Positions 22,351 through 33,118 of a DNA stretch of 64,000 nucleotides are shown here, piece after piece (within the stretch, counting starts at the first letter, position 1; every line of letters starts with the position of its first letter). The DNA comes from Anthoceros angustus. Its lineage: Eukaryota > Streptophyta > Anthocerotopsida > Anthocerotales > Anthocerotaceae. Below the pieces are notes generated by a model. That model did not search any database and was not told the DNA's origin. It worked only from the letters and a program-made list of their open reading frames with translations. The stretch covers positions 434,001 through 498,000 of the forward strand of contig MU008153.1 of NCBI GenBank assembly GCA_010909165.1, read 5' to 3'. The translations under genes were made by a program, and so were the position numbers.

Positions 22351-22690
22351 CTTTTTCATACATATGGGTACTGAAATAAGGTATACTCTATGGTATACTA
22401 TATGAAGATCAAATTATATACATATATTATACAATACATGAGTATTTATTCAATATATGATAATATTGACAAAATTAATTATTTAATTACCTAAATAAGG
22501 TATCTAATTAAGATTATAAATCTATGAATTTAATAATGTAGTTACATTATATTTATTGCATTTAAATCCTAGATTTTAGGCAGTATATATATACATATTA
22601 TTTTAACTAATTTGGCCCCTAATTAGGGGCCAAATTTACATAAAATACATAACATAATGCATATGTAATATTTTAAAATTAGGATTAATG
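22351..22690. other. AT-rich spacer
   Basis: Strongly AT-rich, contrasting with the satellite beside it. The short palindrome GGCCCCTAATTAGGGGCC lies at about 22614-22631. No gene was seen. Confidence 0.6.
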
Positions 22691-22795
22691 AAGGCCCCTT
22701 GTCTTCTTCAATTACATGCTCCAGAACTTGAAGGCCGTTATACGTGCAGGTTTGTGAGCAGAAGGATGCATGTTGAGCCTATCAAGAGGAATATA

Positions 22796-23352
22796 AGATT
22801 CAAGTCACAAACCCAACCCAACAACGTTAACGCACACAGCCACCAGCAGAATTAGCTTACCCCAAGCTCTTTCATGTTGCGGATTTCACCAGTGCCTCTG
22901 TCAACCCCGAAGGAGCATTCTTGATCAACAGCTGTACTGAAGACCATCCAATATCATTAAACACACAAACACATGAGTTAGTGGACAAGTCACAAACCCA
23001 ACCCAACATTGCACGCAGCCACAAGCTGCAAAATTAGCATACCCCAAGCTCTATCCTGGCGAGGATTTCGCCTGTGCTTTTGTTAACCCCGAAGGAGCAT
23101 TCTTGGACAGCTCTACTGTAGACCATCCAATATCCTTGAACACACAAACACATCAGTTAGTGGACAAGTCACAAGCCCAACCCAACATGGCACGCAACCA
23201 CCAGCTGTGGAATTAGCTTACCCCAAGCTCTTTCATGTCACGGATTTCACCAGTGCTTTCGTCTTCCATATGCATCAACCTCGAGAGAGCATTCTTGGAT
23301 AGCTACACCGGAGTCCATTCAATATCCTTGAACACACAGACACATACAACAG
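22796..23352 (-). pseudogene. 180-bp tandem triplication of an exon-like unit resembling CCT-gamma
   Basis: Three copies, about 180 bp apart, share a CAAGTCACAAACCCAACCCAAC region and a conserved core. On the minus strand the core reads ECSFGVDRGTGEIRNMKELG in the first copy and ECSFGVNKSTGEI in the second. Each core is followed by GTAAGC or GTATGC, like a splice donor. GxD..TGEI.DMKELG is the pattern near the C-terminus of the chaperonin subunit CCT3 (TCP-1 gamma). No neighbouring exons were found, so I treat it as a duplicated exon relic. The family match is by memory of the motif only. Confidence 0.42.
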
Positions 23353-23631
23353 TTAGTGGACTGTGTGTTGACCAGTGGCAACAAGCAAATGAAATAGCAT
23401 TCGCTGTAACACCTTAAAACTGAGGAAGATGCCATGATGACAGCCAACGTGCTCTCATGATGGAACCTCATACACACATGGATAAACACATGATGAACAC
23501 TTCAAAATTTTGCAGCAATGTTTACTTCCATCGGCGTGGCGCTAGGACGTTGAGGGCAGGTATTTTTAGAACAACGGAGTGACTACATATAGTGGCGTCA
23601 TTTGTAACGGGAGACGGGGCAATGTACAAGG

Positions 23632-23825
23632 TATTGGGAATTCTAAGTTAAATACCCTTTATTATATTATGGTTAGGTAGACTAGCATGCAGTTACAACC
23701 GCAAATCACCTTGCATATACATTCTCTCATTTTGTAAATAACTGTCACTTGTTCTTTTCAACATTCGTATGCGCTTTGGTTCCTCTCGTGCACAAGCACA
23801 CAAGCGATGATCGTATATCGCGTTA
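23632..23825 (+). repeat. Copia 5' LTR
   Basis: Starts TATTGGGAATTC and ends ATCGCGTTA directly before the primer binding site. Same length as, and apparently identical to, the right LTR. Confidence 0.92.
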
Positions 23826-23837
23826 TGGTATCAGAGC
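23826..23837 (+). promoter_or_regulatory. primer binding site (initiator Met tRNA)
   Basis: TGGTATCAGAGC, the standard plant Copia site complementary to the 3' end of initiator tRNA-Met, with no spacer after the LTR. Confidence 0.95.
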
Positions 23838-23901
23838 TTAGTTCACTATAAATGCATTGCCTCACGAGCGGTAATCCCAAGTCAATGCTCCAATTGAAAA
23901 A

Positions 23902-24790
23902 ATGCCGAAGCGCCGTTTTTTGACGCAATCAGCAGGCAGAGGAGGTGCCGGCCGCAGAATTCCCATCTCCACATTTAGGAGGGAGTTCGTCTGTCACGAT
24001 TGCCGAGAGGAAGAGTTCCTGTCTTCCTGCTCACGGCCTGCACTTGTTCCTCGCCCGCGTGAGCGCATCCAGATCTCTCCCTGCACCGACAGGAGGAATC
24101 TGCCCAACACCCGGTGTGGCGAGTCTATGAGACATCGACAATCAAACAACGGCGATCTCCAAGCCCTTGTCAACGAAGTGAACCGGCTTCAGGATCTCTT
24201 CGATCACCTCAGCGAGGCTATCCGGCAGATTCATGTTACTTGCCTCACGCATCGAGCAATCGAATTTGGTAGAATGAGGAAGAGATCACCGCCATCACAG
24301 GCCTCTCGCTGCCTCATCTAACCGCTCGTTTGCAGGGATGCAACCTGATCTTGATGAAGATGACGACGACCTTGATTTGAACGCCGCTGGGCTCGTGACT
24401 CCTTCTCGTCATCCACCACCACGAGGTGCTGCTGATGAGGTGACTCCTGAAGAGGAGCCGCAAGTCTTATCACCAGGGCGAGAACAACGGATACCAGTCC
24501 CACCGACATATGGTTATTTTCAGCCAGGAGTGTCGGCCTTTCCAGGATACACTGGCATCTTTGGCACCCTCGGTGCCACACCATACAACACTAATGTACC
24601 TGTTTTTCCTTTTGGCTTTACTCCATTAGGAACTGCTGGTTCGTTGTCATCGAGCCTTCTGACTCTCAACAAGGATCATTGGGTGGTGCAACTTCGCCGG
24701 CTGACTTCCAGCTTTCAATGCCTCTCAACGGTTTCAACTTCCAGCAATCGAGCGATTCTGGACAAGGAACAGTAACCTATTCAATCCGTT
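23902..24790 (+). pseudogene. Copia 5' leader / gag N-terminal extension, frameshifted
   Basis: Open pieces at 23902-24321 and 24338-24775, then a third frame reading GGATSPADFQLSMPLNGFNF. Several in-frame changes are needed to join them to the main gag. The middle piece is acidic then proline-rich (DEDDDDLDL, VTPSRHPPPRG). I recognise no domain. It may be leader sequence only. Confidence 0.4.
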
Positions 24791-24805
24791 GTGATTCCTT
24801 CCACT

Positions 24806-25330
24806 ATGGCTCAACCTGTTGCACCACTGCCTGGTTCTTTGAAGATAGATTTCAAGGATCGTGACCGTTTTAATGGCACTGATTATTCTGTATGGGCTAT
24901 GAGGCTTAAGCAGATCCTAGAGGAGAATGAGTCGATGGGAGTTGTTGATGGTTCCGAGCAATCGCCAGCACCAACTGCTCATAATGCTGACGTTGTTCTA
25001 GCTTGGAAGCGGAAGGACAGACGGGCACGTTCAATCATCATTGCTTCTCTGGATAGGACGATGATGCCTCATACGATTGACGCAGACACCTCTGCAGCAG
25101 TCTGGAGCAACTTCACCAGAATATATAAGGACAAGAGTTCTGCTTCTCAGATACATTCATTCCGAGATTTCTTTTATCTGCGGATGAAAGAGACAGACTC
25201 GGTGGAGTCTTACATCAACAAATTCAGAACTGCTCGTGCCAACTTAGCTTATTGTGGCACTACACTCACGGAGGTTCAAGCATCAACGGGTTTGCTTGCC
25301 TCTTTACCGAGCTATGCTCTTTTCTTTGCG
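24806..25330 (+). pseudogene. Copia gag, first copy (truncated)
   Basis: Frame from ATG at 24806 (MAQPVAPLPGSLKIDFKDRD), with the typical Copia gag pattern RFNGTDYSVWAMRLKQIL, AVWSNFTRIY, LRMKETDSVESYINKFRT. It breaks off at the SLPSYALF region and then jumps back to sequence upstream of gag, starting a second partial copy. Confidence 0.8.
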
Positions 25331-25745
25331 ATTCTCGGACAAGGAACAGCAACCTATTCGAATCCGTTGTGATTCCTTCCACTATGGCTCAACTGCTGCA
25401 CCACCGGTTCTTTGAAGATAGATTTCAAGGATCGTGACCTTTTAATGGCACTTTATTATCTGTATGGGCTATGAGGCTTGCATCCTAGAGGAGAATGAGT
25501 CGATGGGAGTTGTTGATGGTTCCAGCCCCAACGCTGCCATAATTGCCGACGTTGTTCTAGCTTAGAGCGGAAGACGGGCACGCGTTCAATCATCATTGCT
25601 TCTCCGGATAGGACGATGATGCCTCATACGATTGACGCGGACACCTCTGCGGGATGCAACAACTTCACCAGAATATATAAGGACAAGAGTTCTGCTTCTC
25701 AGATACATTCATTCCGAGATTTCTTTTATCTGCGGATGAAAGAGA
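25331..25745 (+). repeat. degraded partial duplicate of gag
   Basis: Repeats 24760-25195 with many small deletions. Examples: ACTGCCTGG becomes ACCGG, CTCTGG becomes CTCCGG, AAGCAGATCC becomes GCATCC. After about 25745 the sequence is again clean and continues the real gag. The 3' boundary is a direct repeat: the CGGAGGTTCAAGCATCAACG block is at both 25270 and 25826. Confidence 0.75.
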
Positions 25746-28700
25746 CAGACTTCGGTGGAGTCTTACATCAACAAATTCAGAACTGCTCGTGCCAACTTAG
25801 CTTATTGTGGCACTACACTCACGGAGGTTCAAGCATCAACGGGTTTGCTTGCCTCTTTACCAGAAAGCTATGCTCTCTTTGCCAGTTCTCAGCATGCAAT
25901 TATTGCGGCAGCAGTACAGGCTGCAGGAGCAGGAAATGTTCCTAACACATCATTAGAGGAAGTCTTTGGTGCATTGCTTGCTGAGGAACGTACTCGTGGA
26001 TTATCTAAGACGAAAGGACAAAGCTCCAACTCTAACAGAGTTCTTTTTGCTTCTCGTGGAAGAGGTTCATGGCGAGGCAGAGGTGGCCGAGGCAGAGGCA
26101 CACCTCCTACAGTGAGACAACCTAACTTACAAAGGAAGACCTTCACCTGCAACTGGTGTAAGATTGCTGGTCATTTTGAGAGAGACTGTCGGAAGAAGCG
26201 AGCAGGAGAACCAAGAAGAGAAGCCCTCACTGCAGAGTCCAACCTGACAACGTCTAAACCACCCAAGTCTGCTAAGTCACCTACCATTTTAGCTGTCTGT
26301 TTGACTTCAGTTCAGATTCAATCAAATATGTGGTTTTTGGATTCTGGGGCTACTAGCCATATCTGTTTTGATCAGGGAGAGCTTTCTCGACCTTTTCACC
26401 TGCTCTTGATGATCACCAATTTGTGCTCTTGGGAGATGATAGTGGGTTAGCGATAAAGGGTATAGGTCGTGTTGAAATCCAGCTCCCAGATAGGTCAGTC
26501 CTCAATCTTTCAGACGTCCTGTTTGTTCCCTCTATGACAAAAAACTTGATGTCAGTTCTTAGGCTGTCACAAGAACATTCCTGCCGTATATGTTTTGATC
26601 ACTCAGGGTGCTCTATTTCCCGTCTGGCTAACTGGGATGACATGTTTTCAGGCATTCCTTATAACGACCTGTATCTGCTAGACGTGAGAACTTCCTACCC
26701 TCGTCATTCAGTCCACACTGCCCAAGCTTCTCATTTGACCTTTACCCAGTTGTGGCATTGCAGGCTTGGCCATGTCAATTTCCAACGTCTGTCTTCTCTT
26801 GTTAAAAACAATGTCTTCAGAGACCCTCTCACCTTTACTTTTGATGACCATGCCTTTTGTGATGCGTGTCAAACTAGTAAAGCTATTTCTCAACCGTTCA
26901 AGGATAAGAATCTCTCTCGAGCTCCCAGCATCCTGCACACTGTCCATAGTGATATATGTGGCCCCATGTCAACCCTATCATTCGGAGGTGCTGCTTACTT
27001 TGTTACCTTCATTGATGAGTGGAGCCGTTTCTGTGTTGTTTACATTTTGCATCATAAGAGCGAAGCTCTTCTCACTTTTCAGCAGTTTGTGACTATGGCA
27101 CAACGACACACGGGGGCCAAGCTTAAGTTTCTCCGAACTGATAATGGGGGCGAATACACCAGCAGAGCCTTCAGCGAGTATTGTGCTGAAGAGGGAGTTT
27201 AGCATCAGTTCACAGTCCCCTATACACCATCTCAGAATGCCTTCGCAGAGAGGAAGAACCGTACACTTCAGGAGGCAACTCTTTCCATTTTGTCTTTTGC
27301 TGGACTCACTCGTGGTTATTGGGCAGAGGCACTCATTTCTGCGAACTATGTGCAGAACCGACTCCCTACAAAGGAACTAGGTTTGATCACACCATATGAA
27401 CGCTGGTATGGCAAGAAACCTCGTGTTTCTCATTTCCGCATTTTCGGCTCCCCTGCATATGCACTAGTACCTTCTGCCCTGCGTTCTAAGCTAGATGCCA
27501 AGGCTGTTCGCCGTATCTTTGTTGGTTATAGTGATGAGGCTAAGGGCTACAAGCTGTTTGACCCCCACACTTGACAATTGTCAATAGCTCGGAGTGTAGT
27601 TTTTCATGAAGATGCCCTCCTACGTCGTCATCAAACCACCCTTTTGCCTGATTCAGCTCCTGAGCCAGCATCCATCCATGGTGTAGTTGATTCTGACGAC
27701 ATTTCCACATCTGACCTTTCTGTCTTTGATGTTGATGACATAGATTCACCTTCCACGGCTTCAGGGGGCACCATAACATCATCTGTGCCAACTCCATTCA
27801 TTCCTCCTTCTGCAGCAACACCAGCGCCTTCACAGCCAGATGAGTCTCCCTCTCCTGTAGGTTTGTCTGATGTTGTTGAACCCGAGGAAGTTGAACTTTT
27901 TCAGCCTGTTTCACAATCACAAGATGATGAGCCCGAACCTGTCACAGCCGAGCCTGACCTAGAACCTACGTTATCTCCCTCACCTGTTTTAAGACGATCT
28001 TCTCGTATTAGGCGTCCTATGAGTGAGTGGACAGAGCCACCCTTTGTTGCTGGTCTAGCTAGGAGGAAGCCACATCAACCTGTTTTCAACATCCCATCTC
28101 CCTTGAATGAGCCTGCTACTTACCTTGAGGCCATTACAGGACCAGAGGCAGAGCAGTGGAAAGAAGCAATAGAGTCAGAGTACAACTCCCTGATAGCTAA
28201 TCAAACTTGGTCCTTAGTTGATCTACCTGCTGACAGAAAGCCTGTTGCCTGTAAATGGGTATTTAAAAAGAAGTTGAACACAGACGGGACTGTGGGACGA
28301 TACAAGGCCCGTCTTGTTGCAAAGGGCTACAGCCAAGTAGAAGGACTTGATTATAATGAGACTTTTGCTCCTGTAGTAAAGGCTACTTCTGTTAGAATCT
28401 TATTGGCATTAGCAGCTCAATATGGACTCATAGTGCATCAGCTAGATGTTAAGACAGCTTTTCTGAATGGTTCCTTGGAGGAGGAGATATACATGTCCCA
28501 GCCAGAAGGCTATGTTATGGATACTAAGAAAGTTTGTAAACTACTAAAGACATTATATGGTCTAAAGCAGTCCTCACGTGCATGGAACGAGACTTTCCAC
28601 GCATTGCTTATGGAATTGGGTTTCACCTGTTTAGCAGTAGATACTAGTGTTTACATCCTGTGGGATAAGGACGACTTTATCATTATTTCTGTTTATGTGG

Positions 28701-29677
28701 ACGATAACTTTTTGTTCTGTAACTCTGCTGCGTTGTTGGATAGGATTAAGAAGGTGTTACTTGCTCGTTTCGAGATGACGGATTTAGGACAGTTATCCTT
28801 TTCTCTTGGCGTGCAATTTCAATTCACGGATTCTGGTCATACTATTGATATACACCAGGAACACTTTGTGGAGCAACTTCTCAAGAAATTCAATATGGAA
28901 GAGTGTAGGCCTGTGGCAACACCTATGTCCACTGGTGACAAGCTCTCGAAGGAACAATTTCCCGTTACAGAAGAAGAGAAGCAGCAAATGTCTAAGGTAC
29001 CATATCGACAGGCTGTAGGAAGTTTGATATATTTAGCAGCCTGGACTCGATTAGATATTTCTCGTGCTGTCAGCTGTGTCTCACAGTTTTTAGAGAACCC
29101 TGGTGAGATACATTGGTCGGCAGTCAAGCGAATCTTCAGGTACTTGAAGGGCACTCCTAGGCTAGGCCTTAGATACAAGAAGCAGCCAGGAGGTTTGGAG
29201 TTAGTCTCTTTTTGTGATGCCGATTGGGCAGGGGATCCCGACAGCAGGCGCAATGTAGCAGCTTATTGTAATCTGTTGGGAGGTTCTGCCATATCCTGGT
29301 CTAGCAAGAAGCTGACTACAATCTGCCTTTCATCTACCGAAGCTGAGTATGGTGCTCTGTCACAAGCTGCTAGAGAGATTATTTGGATTAGATCATTTCT
29401 TAAGGGTTTGCAGCAGCTCAGCCAGGGTGCAACAAAGCTATGGTGTGACAACCAATCAGCTATTGCGTTGTCTAGAAATCCTGTTTTTCACGCCAGGAGC
29501 AAGCACATCGAGATTACACATCACTTTATTCGACAAGCTGCCGACATGGGAGAAGTTCAAGTAAGCTATGTCCCAACGGAGGAGAATACTGCTGATCTCC
29601 TAACCAAGGCACTGGCGAGGCTATTACATCAGAAGCACTCAGCTGGAGCAGGCTTAACACTAGTGCCGCTCGATTAA
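25746..29677 (+). pseudogene. Copia gag C-terminus plus pol polyprotein (nearly intact, few stops)
   Basis: In order: gag end, CCHC knuckle CNWCKIAGHFERDC (about 26145), protease WFLDSGATSHIC (about 26330), GAG-pre-integrase LWHCRLGHVNF, integrase HSDICGPM, FVTFIDEWSRF, LRTDNGGEYTS, AERKNRTLQE, reverse transcriptase WVFKKKLNTDG, HQLDVKTAFLNG, SVYVDDNFL, RNase H CDADWAGD, SSTEAEYGAL, CDNQSAIALSRNP, and the end ENTADLLTKAL. A frameshift lies at about 26400 and in-frame stops at 27200 (TAG) and 27575 (TGA). Both stops could be C-to-T changes from CAG and CGA. The longest clean frame is 27578-29677, 699 codons holding RT and RNase H. Confidence 0.93.
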
Positions 29678-29850
29678 GGCAAAGCACATTAGATGTCTTG
29701 AGCAGTCTTGCTCTCTTCAAGGTAACCTAGATCTTTCATCCTCGTTCTTCACCGGAGCAAGCCTTCAATTTTCCTTGTTTCCTTCAGAATAGCTGTTTCT
29801 TTTTGGAAATTTTCACAAGAGTGTTGTGGTTAGTCCTTGTAGCAACAGGT

Positions 29851-30225
29851 TTACAGTAGCACTGTATAGAGGGGGCACGAGAGGAAGAAGCCACACTCAC
29901 ATACAATCGTCGTGTCTGCCTCATTCTTGTGGTCTTCACGTAAGGTAGCTGTCACTTCCATTGGAGAGGGAGTGACTTCATCAACCATGGTAGCCCGTAG
30001 GAGAACACTTGCTCTTTTCTTCTCAGCTGCCTGCAGACTCTCCTTTGACACCACATACTGGTAGTAATGGTCATGTTCCCCGTCTTCTCTTGGGAAAGCC
30101 CGCTTCATCATGTCTTTGTACTCATTCCTGCTGATTCTGAAGCGTTGCTCAAACTCTGTCTCTGCAAAGGAAACACATTTAGGAGTGTGCCAAGCTTCCA
30201 CCCTGGTGGAGCGTATGGGCATCAT
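29851..30225 (-). other. antisense open frame in the Copia 3' region
   Basis: 124 codons on the minus strand between the end of pol and the 3' LTR. The sequence includes EAWHTPKCVSFAETEFEQRF, RISRNEYKDMMKRAFPRED and ends in CECGFFLSC. The second copy (33864-33598) keeps the first about 50 residues and then diverges by frameshift. I do not recognise the product. The EFEQRFRISRNEY piece faintly resembles the N-terminus of Harbinger-type transposase-derived proteins, but this is weak. Confidence 0.3.
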
Positions 30226-32520
30226 AGAGTCCAGGCGTTGGTCAGAGGGCGTTGGAGCGTAAGGAGATCAGACGCTAAGCGGGCGGTGGAGCTTGTGTTT
30301 AGCAAAGTTTTGTATCATTGCTACTCTTTGGGTGGACCCGTGTTCAAGAAACCTCGTGTTTCTCATTTCCGCATTTTCCCTGCATATGCACTAGTACCTT
30401 CGCCTGCGTTCTAAGCTAGATGCCAAGGCATTCGCCGTATCTTTGTTAGTTATAGTGATGAGGCTAAGGGCTGTGCTTTGACCCCACACTTGACAATTGT
30501 CAATAGCTCGAGTGTAGTTTTCATGAAGATGCCCTCCCTCGTCATCAAACCACCCTTTTGCGATTCAGCTCGAGCCAAGATCCATCCATGGTGTAGTTGA
30601 TTCGGCGACATTTCCACATCGACCTTTCATCTTTGATGTTGATGACATAGATTCACCTTCCACGGCAGGCACCATAACATCATCTCATGCCAACTCCATT
30701 CATTCCTCCTTCGCAGCAACACCAGCGCCTTCACGGCCGGATGAGTCTCCCTCTCCGTAGGTTTGTCGATGTTGTTGAACCCGAGGAAGTTGAACTTTTT
30801 CACTGTTTCACAATCACAAGATGATGAGCGACACACGTGAGGACCTAGAACCTCGTTATCTCCCTCACTGTTTTAAGAGGCGATCTTCTCGTATTAGGCG
30901 TCCTATGAGTGAGTGGACAGCCACCCTTTGTTCTTGGTCTAGCTAGGAGGAAGCCACATCAACCTTTTTTCAACATTCGTATGCGCTTTGGTTCCTCTCG
31001 TGCACAAGCACACAAGCGATGATCGTATATCGCGTTACAAGGTGACCCTTTCTCATTTCCGCATTTTCGGCTCCCTGCATATGCACTAGTACCTTCGCCT
31101 GCGTTCTAAGCTAGATGCCAACATTCGCCGTATCTTTGTTAGTTATAGTGATGATGAGGCTAAGGGCTGTTGTTTGACCCCACACTTGACAATTGTCAAT
31201 AGCTCGGTGTAGTTTTTCATGAAGATGCCCTCTACGTAGTCATCAAACCACCCTTTTGCGATTCACTCCGAGCCATCCATCCATGGTGTAGTTGATTCCG
31301 ACATTTCCACATCGACCTTTCATCTTTGATGTTGATGACATAGATTCACCTTCCACGGCCGGGCACCATAACATCATGTGCCGCTCCATTCATTCCTCCT
31401 TCGCAGCAACACCAGCGCCTTCACGGCCGGATGAGTCTCCCTCTCCGTAGGTTTGTCCGATGTTGTTGAACCCGAGGAAGTTGAACTTTTTCACTGTTTC
31501 ACAATCACAAGATGATGAGCCCAGCCACATGCGAGCGACCTAGAACCTCGTTATCTCCCTCACTGTTTTAAGGCGATCTTCTCGTATTAGGCGTCCTATG
31601 AGTGAGTGGACAGCCACCCTTTGTTCTTGGTCTAGCTAGGAGGAAGCCACATCAACGCTTTCAACATCCCATCTCCCTTGAATGAGCACTACTTACCTTG
31701 AGGCCATTACGGGACCGGAGAAGCGCGGTGGAAAGAAGCAATAGAGTCGGTACAACTCCACGATAGCTAATCAAACTTGGTCCTTAGTTGATCTACCCGG
31801 CAAAGCCTTGCAATGGGTATTTAAAAGAAGTTGAACAGGCGGATGTGGACGATACAAGGCCCGTCTTGTTGCAAAGGGCTACTGACCAAGTAGAAGGACT
31901 TGATTATAATGAGACTTTTGCTCTAGTAAAGGCTACTTAGAATCTTATTGGCATTAGCGACTCAATATGGACTCATAGTGCATCGCCTAGATGTTAAGGA
32001 CACGAATGGTTCCTTGGAGGAGGAGATATACATGTCCCAGCAGGAAGGCTATGTTATGTTATGGATACTAAGAAAGTTTGTAAACTACTAAAGACATTAT
32101 ATGGTCATGATCCTCACGTGCATGGAGCGAGACTTTCCACGCATTGCTTATGGAATTGGGTTTCACTGTTTAGCGAGATACTAGTGTTTACATCCTGGGA
32201 TAAGGACGACTTTATCATTATTTACTTATGTGGGCGATAACTTTTTGTTACCTCTGCTGCGTTGTTGGATAGGATTAAGAAGGTGTTACTTGCTCGTTTC
32301 GAGATGGATTTAGAATGATTATCCTTTTCTCTTGGCGTGCAATTTCAATTCACGGATTACGGTCATACTATTGATATACAGAACACTTTGTGGAGCAACT
32401 TCTCAAGAAATTCAATATGGAAGAGTGTAGGCCTGTGGCAACACCTATGTCCGGTGACAAGCTCTCAAGGAACAATTTTCCGTTCTGAGAAGAGAAGCGC
32501 AAATGTCTAAGGTACCATAT

Positions 32521-33118
32521 TCCCTTTTCTGAATATCCTAGTGAAATCTACCTAGTGTACAAGACGGACTATCTCAAAAGTGTGGTTTCCCCAACAGAAT
32601 TATCCTCCTAGAAGTCACCACCAAAATCCCCACCACCGAAATCACCACCGCCATAGTCACCACCGCCATAGTCACCACCGCCATAGTCACCACCGCCGTA
32701 ATCACCGTGGTTGTCTAGAGCTTCACCAAGCAAAATCCTCCGAGCAGGCCTGCTCCTAACCCAAGTCCCACACCGCCGCCGCCTCCAAATCTGCTCGGCC
32801 TTTGTCTCTGAGGAGGGTAAGGGCTGGAGCGACAGGGCCACCGTAATAAGCATTCTGCTGGGATAAGCTCCGGATTGAGGAGGATAAGCTTGCTGAGGAA
32901 CCAGGTATGCCTGCGGAGGGTACGGCTGTGCTGCAGGATACGCCTGTGCTGCGGGGTACGCCGGGCCACGGCAGGTGGATAGGCAACAGCAGGAGGATAA
33001 GCAGCGGCAGGAAGAGGATACCCGGCAGGGTAAGCAGTGATGGGCTCCTGGTTCTTCCCCGACTGTTGCTGTTGCTGGTACTGACCGTAGCCGCTAGGGT
33101 TGGCCTGGCCCCGACCGT
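32521..33118 (-). pseudogene. captured 3' part of the SRC2-like gene
   Basis: Nearly identical to 35060-35660, which is the C-terminal coding half and 3' flank of the intact SRC2-like gene. Differences are a few single-base indels and CGG-to-CAG changes. It lacks the C2 domain and is flanked on both sides by Copia pol sequence. Left junction shares GTACCATAT and right junction shares TTGTCT with the Copia sequence. Confidence 0.9.

Noticed and set aside
27540-27797. Minus-strand frame within the Copia body
   Set aside because: Shadow of the RT frame; glutamine-rich only because of the coding strand composition.
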